Below are positions 9,406 to 15,639 of a stretch of DNA of 16,030 nt, one piece after another (the first letter of the stretch is position 1; each line of letters starts with the position of its first letter). Source of the stretch: Beijerinckiaceae bacterium. Its GTDB lineage: Bacteria; Pseudomonadota; Alphaproteobacteria; Rhizobiales; Beijerinckiaceae. The DNA is taken from contig JAKONB010000049.1 in assembly GCA_022702195.1 (NCBI GenBank), positions 1 through 16,030 on the forward strand. The letters are read 5' to 3'. A program made the position numbers and the translations under genes. The notes below the pieces were generated by a model that saw only the letters and a list, made by a program, of their open reading frames with translations, had not been told where the DNA came from and did not search any database.

Positions 9406-9432
9406 CGAAATCGAAGGAAACTCTCGATTTCG
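9406..9432. repeat. 9-bp perfect inverted repeat upstream of the synthase operon
   Basis: CGAAATCGA at 9406-9414 is repeated inverted as TCGATTTCG at 9424-9432, around a 9-base AGGAAACTC centre. It lies about 280 bases upstream of the synthase start and could be a regulator site or a small hairpin. No T-run follows on either strand, so a terminator is unlikely. Confidence 0.4.
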
Positions 9433-9582
9433 TCGGCGCGTGCCTGACATGGTCCGCAAGGAGACACACTCGCCCGCCCGATCGATCGCTTATCAAGAAG
9501 GCACCCGATCGAACCGACCTTCCACTTGACGCAGGATTAGGGCGATGGCGGGGCAACCGCGGATTGGAAATAGTCGAATGTG

Positions 9583-9610
9583 GCGACGCAGCGCAAGGTC
9601 GCTGCGTCGC
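9583..9610 (-). terminator. Hairpin after the glycosyltransferase gene, probable terminator
   Basis: A perfect 10-bp GC-rich stem (9583-9592 with 9601-9610) and an 8-base loop sit about 47 bases past the - strand glycosyltransferase stop codon. The following - strand bases hold only a short T-rich patch (CTATTTCC), so it would be a weak Rho-independent or Rho-assisted terminator. The position fits the end of the glycosyltransferase operon. Confidence 0.5.
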
Positions 9611-9656
9611 GGCAGGCCAAGGCGTGCGCAGCGCGCTCGTCAGGGCGATCATCGCC

Positions 9657-11846
9657 TCAGAGACGAAAATGCGCGGCGGTCCGCGACAAATTGGGATTAT
9701 AATAAGGGTCGGCGCGCAGTTGCGCTCCCCAGCGATCCTGCATCACGCGGATTTCGGATTGGAAACGGGCGCGCTTCTCGAGGGTATCCTCAGCCCCCCG
9801 ACTTTTCGACTCATGGTGAACGAGGCGAGCATACGGCGTCCAGACGATCCGATACCCTGCGGCGCGCGCGCGCAGGCACAAGTCGACGTCGTTGAAGGCA
9901 ACGGCCAGACTGGCTGCATCAAAGCCGCCAACCTCTGCGAACACGGCGGCCCGCATGGCTAGGCACGCTCCGGTCACGGCGGAGACCTCCTGAGCAAGCA
10001 CCATCCGGGCAAAATAGCCTCGATCGGTATCCGGCAGCCCGAGGTGGGAATGGCCCGCCACCCCGCCGATGCCGAGGACGATGCCGCCATGCTGCACGGT
10101 CCCATCGGGGTAGAGCAGCTTTGCACCCACGGCCCCAATCTCAGGATCGAGGGTGATCGAGACGAGTTCGCGCAACCAGCCGGACTCGATCACCTCCACG
10201 TCGTTGTTCAGGAACAGCAGCACCGGACCGCTGGCGGCGGCGGCCCCGCGATTCGACAGGTCGGAGAAGTTGAACGGCCCAGGCACGGCGACCACGCGCA
10301 GTCGTGGATCCCGGGCATAGGCGTCGAACAGGGCAAGCGTCTGGGGCTCGACGCTGTCGTTGTCCACGACAACGACCTCGATATCCGGATAATCGGTAGC
10401 CGCGAACAGGCCTCGGAGGACGATCTCCAGCAATTCGGCACGATCCCGGGTAGGGATGATCACCGAGACGCGTGGCGCAGGCTCGGGCAGCGAACGCACG
10501 AAACGGTTGAACCCCAGCGGACCACGCACCGCGTGCCCGCCCGAAGCGGCAACGATCTCCGACAAGGCTTGCAACCGCGCGGTCTCCGACTGCGCCAGCG
10601 CCCGGTCCGAGAAAGTGCCCGACCCACCAGCGGCGCGCCAATGATAAAGAACCCGCGGGATGTGATGGATACGCGAGGTCGGAACGCCTGCGGTCGCGCG
10701 AAGCAGAAGGTCGTGGTCCTGACTGCCCTCGAAACCGGGACGCAGGCCGCCGAGCTCGCGCACCCGAGCGGTCGCGAGCACGCAGAGGTGATTGATGTAG
10801 TTTTGACCGTAGAGCAGCTCCCGGTCGAAGCTGGACTTGAAATGCGGCTCGAAGCGGCGCCCGCGCGCATCGATCTTGTCTTCGTCGCTGTAGATCAGCA
10901 CCCGGTCGGGATCGCTCCGGATGGCCGCCGCGACGTGATACAGCGCGGTCTCGGCTAGCACGTCGTCATGGTCCAGGAAGGCGACGTGGCTGCCTTGTGC
11001 CAGAGCGAGGGCGTCGTTGCTGGCGCGCGAAATATGACCGTTCTGCGATCGACGCATTACCCGGATCCGCGGGTCGGCCGCCGCGTGGCGCGCCAGCAGG
11101 CGCGGAATCACCGGATTGGTCGAGGCATCGTCGGCGATGCAGAGTTCCCACTGGGGATAGAGCTGCGCACGAACTGACCGCAGAGCTGCCTCCAGTACTG
11201 CCGGAGCGGGATCATGCACGGGCATCAACACGGAGATCAGGGGTAGCCGACCTTGGGCCTGCCACCCGGCGATCTCGGAGCGGATGCTGCGGCGGTTCGC
11301 TTCCGTCAGAGTGTCGAACCGGGCGATCCAGGCCCGGTAGCCCGTCTCCGAATGGTGCTGCAGGGCGGCCATCAATAACCCCCGCCCGCGTACCTTCAGC
11401 CCGAGGGAGCGCCAGTAGAGAGCCCGGACCGCCGTCGCCGGGTCCCGCGTCAAGGCTCTCGCAGCGAGCAGGATACGGCCACGGCGGCGGATCGTGACGT
11501 CGGTCACATGCGGTTGCTGCTCCCGCGCCAAAGGCGTCAAACGCAAGGACTGCACGGCGGCGGGGAGCCGGCCGGTCCAGGCGAACCAATCGTTGCCCTC
11601 AGCTTCCTCGGGAAGACTCTCCACGCCGGTCGCACCAGCCAGAACGGTCATCAGCACCCGGGGAAGATTGCCGCTCCCGGCATCCCGGAAGCGGATCGTC
11701 ACCCAGGTTCCACTGAGCCCCGTCCCGCCTAGGTCGAGGGTGAGGGCGCCCCCCTCCCGAACCAGACGTCGAACGGCCGAGAGGGTGGTCGAGCCCGGCA
11801 GAACGACTCTGCATGTTTCGTCCGGAAGGCTTTGAAGCGCGCTCAG
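9657..11846 (-). CDS. Family 2 glycosyltransferase with two GT-A domains
   Basis: Two complete GT2-type domains lie in tandem. Numbered from CTG 11846 (729 residues), the first spans about 200-440, with LISVLMPVHDP, IADDAS and the metal-binding LDHDD (291-295). The second spans about 456-660, with VSVIIPTRDR, VVDNDS, FLNNDVE and FNDVDLCLRA. No membrane segments are seen, so it is probably a cytoplasmic enzyme adding sugars from nucleotide donors to a surface glycan; donor and acceptor are unknown. The first standard start is GTG 11702, but the frame stays open upstream for 48 more codons that read as ordinary protein and run into the same beta-rich N-terminal segment. No ATG, GTG or TTG occurs there. 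A CTG at 11846 overlaps the previous gene's stop as CTGA and has AAGGG nine bases ahead, so I take it as the likely start. If that is wrong, use 11702 (681 residues). It is coupled to the 348-aa gene upstream. Confidence 0.9.
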   Translation of the reverse strand: MSALQSLPDETCRVVLPGSTTLSAVRRLVREGGALTLDLGGTGLSGTWVTIRFRDAGSGNLPRVLMTVLAGATGVESLPEEAEGNDWFAWTGRLPAAVQSLRLTPLAREQQPHVTDVTIRRRGRILLAARALTRDPATAVRALYWRSLGLKVRGRGLLMAALQHHSETGYRAWIARFDTLTEANRRSIRSEIAGWQAQGRLPLISVLMPVHDPAPAVLEAALRSVRAQLYPQWELCIADDASTNPVIPRLLARHAAADPRIRVMRRSQNGHISRASNDALALAQGSHVAFLDHDDVLAETALYHVAAAIRSDPDRVLIYSDEDKIDARGRRFEPHFKSSFDRELLYGQNYINHLCVLATARVRELGGLRPGFEGSQDHDLLLRATAGVPTSRIHHIPRVLYHWRAAGGSGTFSDRALAQSETARLQALSEIVAASGGHAVRGPLGFNRFVRSLPEPAPRVSVIIPTRDRAELLEIVLRGLFAATDYPDIEVVVVDNDSVEPQTLALFDAYARDPRLRVVAVPGPFNFSDLSNRGAAAASGPVLLFLNNDVEVIESGWLRELVSITLDPEIGAVGAKLLYPDGTVQHGGIVLGIGGVAGHSHLGLPDTDRGYFARMVLAQEVSAVTGACLAMRAAVFAEVGGFDAASLAVAFNDVDLCLRARAAGYRIVWTPYARLVHHESKSRGAEDTLEKRARFQSEIRVMQDRWGAQLRADPYYNPNLSRTAAHFRL

Positions 11847-12889
11847 GAGGTCCAGCCCTTGCTGACCGCGTCGCGCACGGCATCCGCCATCGCGACATCG
11901 AAAACGAGCATTTCCTGCGCCACCTTCAGGCTCTTCAGACGCTCCGCGAGGCGCAGCACCTCGGCGGAGATTGGCTCGGGAACTGGAATCGGCGCATCGA
12001 TACCGAGCCGGTCGAAGACCGTGGTGATGAAAGCCTCGAAGAAATCGCGATGTCCCACGATTCCAACACGGGCGAGGATCTCGATGGCGACAATGGAATT
12101 GCCGGGCTGAAGCCGGTCATCGGGCAGACGCGTTCCAAACTGACGTGTCAAGGGGTTGTAGAGGAGGTGATAAGCCGATTCCGGCAACATCCGGAAAAAC
12201 CGCTTCAGCGCTCTGGGATCGTCGAAATTGTAATCGGCCACGAAGGCGGCCGCCTCGGTCAAGCGCCCGAGACGCCAGTTCTGGACCGGGTCGATGGCCA
12301 CCGCCGTGCGGGCCTTCAGCCAAAGCAGGCGCGTGGCCATCTCTACGTAAGGGTCGTGGACGAGGGCCGTGGTGAGGAAGTTCTCGCTGATAAAAAACCC
12401 CTCATAGCGCGGAACGACGATGGCGCCAGAGAGGAACGAGGACGTCAGCCAAGGACTCTCGAACAGCACCCGAAGGATCTCGTCTGGCAGCTTGCCAATC
12501 CCAAAATAGCATTGCTGGAACCGGTCGAAGATCGCCGCCTGGATCACGCTGTCAGCATTGATACTCGTATCGACCAGCAGCACCTTGCCCTGAATCGGGT
12601 TCTCGATCTTCGCGCGTCGATAGATCAGCACGTTGGTGTCGGTATCGAAGATCTCGACTCGCCGCGCCTGCTCCAGACCGGGCGCCTGCACCTCGGTGAT
12701 CTCGAACACGCATTGCCCAGTGGAATGCCAACCATTGGCACGGATGGCTTGATCGGTGATCGCGGCCGGAACCTCGGCGACACGGCGGCCGTCCAAGGCG
12801 ACGAAGACGCGGCTGATCGCCAAGGGGTTGTCCGGAACGACCCAGCCTCGGATCGTGTGGCCCAAATCATAGTCTACGTAAAATCGCAT
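11843..12889 (-). CDS. Protein of unknown function, first gene of the glycosyltransferase operon
   Basis: A 348-residue protein I do not recognise as a named family. Residues about 1-90 (IRGWVVPDNP, then VFVALDGRRVAEV and RVEIFDTDTNVLIYRR) look like a small beta-sandwich. It resembles the 'GW..D' domains attached to glycosyltransferases and surface-glycan proteins in alphaproteobacteria; that is a resemblance by eye. Residues about 95-260 are mixed alpha/beta with many aromatic residues. The C-terminus is helical, with LRLAERLKSLKVAQEMLVFDV. No signal peptide or membrane span is visible. The start ATG follows GAGGA directly, an unusually tight ribosome site, but no other good start is seen. 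Its TGA shares bases with the proposed start of the glycosyltransferase, so the two are very likely one operon, and a role in glycan synthesis or modification is inferred from that. Confidence 0.75.
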   Translation of the reverse strand: MRFYVDYDLGHTIRGWVVPDNPLAISRVFVALDGRRVAEVPAAITDQAIRANGWHSTGQCVFEITEVQAPGLEQARRVEIFDTDTNVLIYRRAKIENPIQGKVLLVDTSINADSVIQAAIFDRFQQCYFGIGKLPDEILRVLFESPWLTSSFLSGAIVVPRYEGFFISENFLTTALVHDPYVEMATRLLWLKARTAVAIDPVQNWRLGRLTEAAAFVADYNFDDPRALKRFFRMLPESAYHLLYNPLTRQFGTRLPDDRLQPGNSIVAIEILARVGIVGHRDFFEAFITTVFDRLGIDAPIPVPEPISAEVLRLAERLKSLKVAQEMLVFDVAMADAVRDAVSKGWTS

Positions 12890-13038
12890 TCCTCAACCGC
12901 TGCCAAGCCGCATTCCGGTTCCGCGGATGCCCGCCCCGGCCTTAGCCCATTTTCCGACGCCGTGCAGCGAAATGCCGGTCTTCCGGCAAAGTTGCTCGCT
13001 CACCCCCCTTGCGCACCCAGCGGCCAGAAGCTAATAGC

Positions 13039-13070
13039 CCCTCACCGGCGAAGAACAGCGCCGGTGAGGG
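13039..13070. repeat. 12-bp perfect inverted repeat reaching into the tRNA 5' end
   Basis: CCCTCACCGGCG (13039-13050) pairs with CGCCGGTGAGGG (13059-13070) around an 8-base loop. The last three G of the right arm are the first three bases of the tRNA-Val. In the precursor RNA this leader hairpin would compete with the acceptor stem for those bases. No T-run follows. Confidence 0.7.
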
Positions 13071-13142
13071 CGCGTAGCTCAGCGGGAGAGCACTACCTTG
13101 ACATGGTAGGGGTCACAGGTTCGATCCCTGTCGCGCCCACCA
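13068..13142 (+). tRNA. tRNA-Val (anticodon GAC), CCA encoded
   Basis: A full cloverleaf can be drawn by hand. The acceptor is GGGCGCG (13068-13074) with CGCGCCC (13132-13138), and the D stem is GCTC/GAGC. The anticodon stem CTACC/GGTAG carries loop TTGACAT with anticodon GAC at 13100-13102. The variable loop is 5 bases, and the T arm is ACAGG-TTCGATC-CCTGT. The discriminator is A, with CCA at 13140-13142. It reads valine codons GUC and GUU. It is transcribed away from the glycosyltransferase operon and ends in a strong terminator. Confidence 0.97.
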
Positions 13143-13160
13143 TTCCACCTCATGGAATGG
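13140..13160. repeat. 8-bp inverted repeat starting at the tRNA CCA end
   Basis: CCATTCCA (13140-13147) pairs with TGGAATGG (13153-13160) around CCTCA. The left arm begins with the encoded CCA of the tRNA-Val. It may be a 3' processing hairpin ahead of the terminator. Confidence 0.6.
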
Positions 13161-13164
13161 TTTG

Positions 13165-13196
13165 AAAACACGGCCCCCTCACGGGGGCCGTTTTCG
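13165..13196 (+). terminator. Rho-independent terminator of tRNA-Val
   Basis: An 8-bp CGGCCCCC/GGGGGCCG stem (13171-13178 with 13183-13190) with loop TCAC is followed by TTTTC. An A-run at 13165-13168 precedes it, so it may work weakly in both directions. It lies about 25 bases after the tRNA end. Confidence 0.9.
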
Positions 13197-13290
13197 TTTG
13201 CTCTGGACAATGCAGGGGTCGCGCACGATCCCACCAACGAGCCGCATTCGACAGACTGCAGGCTCGATGGGCCACATAAAAGAGTCGCCG

Positions 13291-13329
13291 AGAGCATCGT
13301 CCCGGAAATCGGATCCGGGGCGATGCTCT
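13291..13329. repeat. Extragenic palindrome, copy A (short form)
   Basis: Sixteen-base arms (13291-13306 and 13314-13329) start and end with AGAGCATCG/CGATGCTCT. They pair fully except for one T-G wobble, around a 7-base loop. It shares the GCATCGTCCCGGAA edge with the two longer copies and looks like an internally shortened version. Confidence 0.7.
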
Positions 13330-13345
13330 AAACTATTGAATTTTA

Positions 13346-13389
13346 CATCGTCTTTTCCCGGAAGCCGGCATCCACCTTTCGGGACGATG
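13346..13389 (-). repeat. Extragenic palindrome, copy B
   Basis: The outer arms CATCGTC (13346-13352) and GACGATG (13383-13389) enclose an imperfect inner stem containing CCCGGAAGCCGGC. Read on the - strand it aligns closely with copy C: GCATCGTCC, GAAAGG, GCCGGCTT, then AAAGACGATG. Such roughly 45-base palindromes recur in intergenic DNA of Hyphomicrobiales. Confidence 0.7.
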
Positions 13390-13638
13390 CTCAAGGGTCG
13401 GACATTCGCCTTTAAAATCGAGGTTGCCTGGTACCATCGTACAACATCACACAAAATGCGTCCGTGCCGTCCTTTCGACAGAATTCAGCGAAATATCAAG
13501 GTTTGATTCGATCACTACATTCGGTATTCGATCGAGCACAACAAGACGGCACCTGCAGATCGGACCAAGACTCGAATCCCAGTTACGGTCGCTTTAAGAT
13601 TAGTATCCCAACCTCATCGCTCTTTCGGAGTAGCTGGG

Positions 13639-13684
13639 GCATCGTCCTGAAAGGCGATTGCCGGCTTTCGGAAAAAGACGATGC
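13639..13684 (+). repeat. Extragenic palindrome, copy C
   Basis: The 8-base outer arms GCATCGTC (13639-13646) and GACGATGC (13677-13684) enclose CTGAAAGG, GCCGGCTTTCGG and an A-run. It is clearly homologous to copy B in the opposite orientation. An RNA copy would fold into a long hairpin about 220 bases ahead of the transporter gene. Confidence 0.7.
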
Positions 13685-13905
13685 TACGGAAAGTTCCTAC
13701 CACAGCACCTCGGAGCTGGTTTCCGATATGCCGTGCCAGAGATCTTCAGGTCGACAGGTCACCATGACGTTTACCATAATTCCGAAAGTCGTCTGTGCAA
13801 GCGTTCCGCTTGGGAAGACATCATGAACCCGGCATCGCGCAGAATCTCGTCTTCCTGGAGAGCTCGACTTTTCCATCTGTTTCAACGGCCGGACAAAGGG
13901 CAGGT

Positions 13906-15639
13906 ATGATGCGGCGACCCGATTCCTCCGAGCTGATCTCGGCCCTGTCCAGCTGCCGCGTCGCCTTCATCGGCGTCGCAGCGATGAGCGGGCTGGTGAA
14001 CGTCCTGTACCTGACGGGCTCGTTCTTCATGCTGGAGGTGTACGACCGGGTGATCCCGAGCCGGTCGGTACCGACGCTGGTGGGGCTGATGGTGCTGGCC
14101 CTGGTGCTGTACGGCTTCCAGGGAGTGCTCGAGACACTGCGCTCGCGCGTGCTGACCCGGGTCGGGGCAGCACTCGACGAAGCGTTGAGCGGGCGGGTGT
14201 TCGACCTGGTGGTGCGCGCGCCGCTCAAGGGCGCCGCCCCGGCCGACGGCCTGCTTCCCTTGCGCGACCTTGACCAGTTGCGCGCCTTCCTCGGCGGGTC
14301 GGGTCCCTCCGCCTTCTTCGACCTGCCGTGGATCCCGATCTACCTGGCGATCTGCTTCCTGTTCCACCCCCTCATCGGGGTCGCGGCCGTGGCCGGCGCC
14401 GGGGTGCTGGCGGCGCTGGCGCTCCTCAACGATCGAGCAACACAGGCGCCGGCCCGGGCCGCCACTGGCCACGGCCTGCGCCGCAACGGCCTCGCCGAGG
14501 CCGGGCGACGCAATGCCGAAGTGCTGGCGGCGCTGGGCATGCAGGGGCGTTTCGCGACCCGCTGGGCCGTTGCCAACGACGCCTACCGGCAGGCGCATCA
14601 ACGCGTCTCGGACGTAGCCGGGGGCTACGGCGCGATGTCGAAGGTGTTTCGTACGGCCCTGCAATCGGCGGTGCTGGCGTTGGGCGCCTGGCTGGTGATC
14701 AACGGTCAGGCCTCGGCCGGCATCATCATCGCCTCCTCGATCCTGGTGTCGCGGGCGCTCGCCCCGGCCGAACTCGCCATCGCAAACTGGAAGGGCTTCG
14801 TCCAGGCGCGCCAATCCTGGGGCCGCCTCTCGGAGCTGTTCGCCCGGCTGCCGGCCCCCGGCCAGCCCCATGCCCTGCCGGCCCCGACCCAGTCATTGCA
14901 GGTGGAGGGAGTCAGCGTGGCGCCCCCCGGCGTGCAGCGCATCGTGGTCCAGGATATCAGCTTCACCCTCCAGGCCGGCCAAGGCCTCGGGATCATCGGT
15001 CCCTCCGCCTCGGGCAAGTCGAGCCTGGTACGCGCCCTGGTGGGGCTTTGGCCGCCGGCCCGTGGCAAGGTCCGTCTCGACGGGGCTGCCCTCGATCAGT
15101 GGTCGCACGAGGATCTCGGGCGCCATATCGGCTTCCTGCCCCAGGAGGTGGAGCTGTTCGCCGGCACCGTGGCGGAGAACATCGCTCGGTTCGATCCGGC
15201 GGCCAGTCCCGAGGCGGTGATCGCAGCAGCGCGCGCGGCTGGGGTACATGAGGTCGTTCTGCGGCTCACCGAGGGCTACGACACCCGGCTCGGCGAGGGC
15301 GGCGCGGGCCTGTCGGCCGGGCAGCGCCAGCGCATCGGCCTTGCGAGGGCGCTCTACGGCGATCCCTTCCTGGTGGTGCTCGACGAGCCCAATTCCAACC
15401 TCGACGCCGAGGGCGAGAACGCCCTGACCCAGGCGATTCTCGGGGTGCGTCAGCGCGGCGGCCTGTGCCTGGTCATCGCCCATCGGCCAAGCGCGCTCGC
15501 CGCCGTCGATCTGGTGCTGGTGATGGCCGAGGGCCGCGCCCAGGCGGTGGGACCCAAGGACGAGGTGTTCAAACGGGTCCTGCGTCCAGCCCCCGTGCCC
15601 GTACCGGCCGCGCCCAACGCGATTCAGGAGAGCGCATGA
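13906..15639 (+). CDS. Type I secretion ABC transporter, permease/ATPase (PrtD family)
   Basis: A 577-residue fused membrane/ATPase subunit, the usual length for PrtD-type exporters. Residues about 15-300 are the ABC-1 membrane domain, with hydrophobic spans near 18-42, 54-75, 143-175 and 250-285. The opening FMLEVYDRVIPSRS is typical of the family. The nucleotide-binding domain shows Walker A GPSASGKS (365-372), the Q-loop Gln413 in LPQE, signature LSAGQ (469-473), Walker B LVVLDE (489-494) and the H-loop His526. All are intact. It lacks the N-terminal C39 peptidase-like domain of HlyB, so it belongs to the PrtD/AprD/HasD group. That group exports RTX proteases, lipases or adhesin-like proteins with uncleaved C-terminal signals. 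I chose ATG 13906 because AAGGG precedes it by five bases; the frame is open to a GTG at 13795, but that leader looks non-coding. Its stop overlaps the next ATG, so the pair is coupled. The substrate and the TolC partner are not in the window. Confidence 0.93.
   Translation: MMRRPDSSELISALSSCRVAFIGVAAMSGLVNVLYLTGSFFMLEVYDRVIPSRSVPTLVGLMVLALVLYGFQGVLETLRSRVLTRVGAALDEALSGRVFDLVVRAPLKGAAPADGLLPLRDLDQLRAFLGGSGPSAFFDLPWIPIYLAICFLFHPLIGVAAVAGAGVLAALALLNDRATQAPARAATGHGLRRNGLAEAGRRNAEVLAALGMQGRFATRWAVANDAYRQAHQRVSDVAGGYGAMSKVFRTALQSAVLALGAWLVINGQASAGIIIASSILVSRALAPAELAIANWKGFVQARQSWGRLSELFARLPAPGQPHALPAPTQSLQVEGVSVAPPGVQRIVVQDISFTLQAGQGLGIIGPSASGKSSLVRALVGLWPPARGKVRLDGAALDQWSHEDLGRHIGFLPQEVELFAGTVAENIARFDPAASPEAVIAAARAAGVHEVVLRLTEGYDTRLGEGGAGLSAGQRQRIGLARALYGDPFLVVLDEPNSNLDAEGENALTQAILGVRQRGGLCLVIAHRPSALAAVDLVLVMAEGRAQAVGPKDEVFKRVLRPAPVPVPAAPNAIQESA

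Larger units (their letters stand above)
9128..9656. other. Non-coding gap between the glycosyltransferase end and the synthase start
   Basis: About 530 bases with no convincing gene. It must hold the promoter of the rkpA-like operon on the - strand. A weak candidate is TTGGAC (9224-9219) and TACTAA (9203-9198), spaced 15, but each box matches the consensus poorly. Two clean inverted repeats lie here and are listed separately. A 119-codon - strand frame (9652-9293) begins just after the glycosyltransferase stop with a GAGG in front, but its first half looks random and I do not call it. Confidence 0.6.
13197..13905. other. AT-richer non-coding stretch with palindromic elements
   Basis: About 700 bases between the tRNA terminator and the ABC transporter. 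GC content is visibly lower than in the flanking genes. The open frames here are short, lack good ribosome sites and do not look like protein. The stretch holds three related palindromes (listed separately) and must contain the promoter of the type I secretion genes, for which I see no clear boxes. I found no second copy of the tRNA 3' end, no transposase remnant and no riboswitch pattern. Confidence 0.6.

Noticed and set aside
9293..9652. A 119-aa - strand gene behind the glycosyltransferase
   Set aside because: Its first 60 residues look like translated non-coding DNA and it spans the terminator-like hairpin; it is kept only as a remark.
13068..13160. Integration (att) site of a phage or island at the tRNA-Val
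   Set aside because: No second copy of the tRNA 3' end and no integrase is present in the window.
13291..13684. CRISPR array
   Set aside because: Only three imperfect palindromes in mixed orientation, with irregular spacing and no cas genes.
13795..13905. Extended N-terminus for the ABC transporter
   Set aside because: The leader lacks family features, and ATG 13906 has a good ribosome site.
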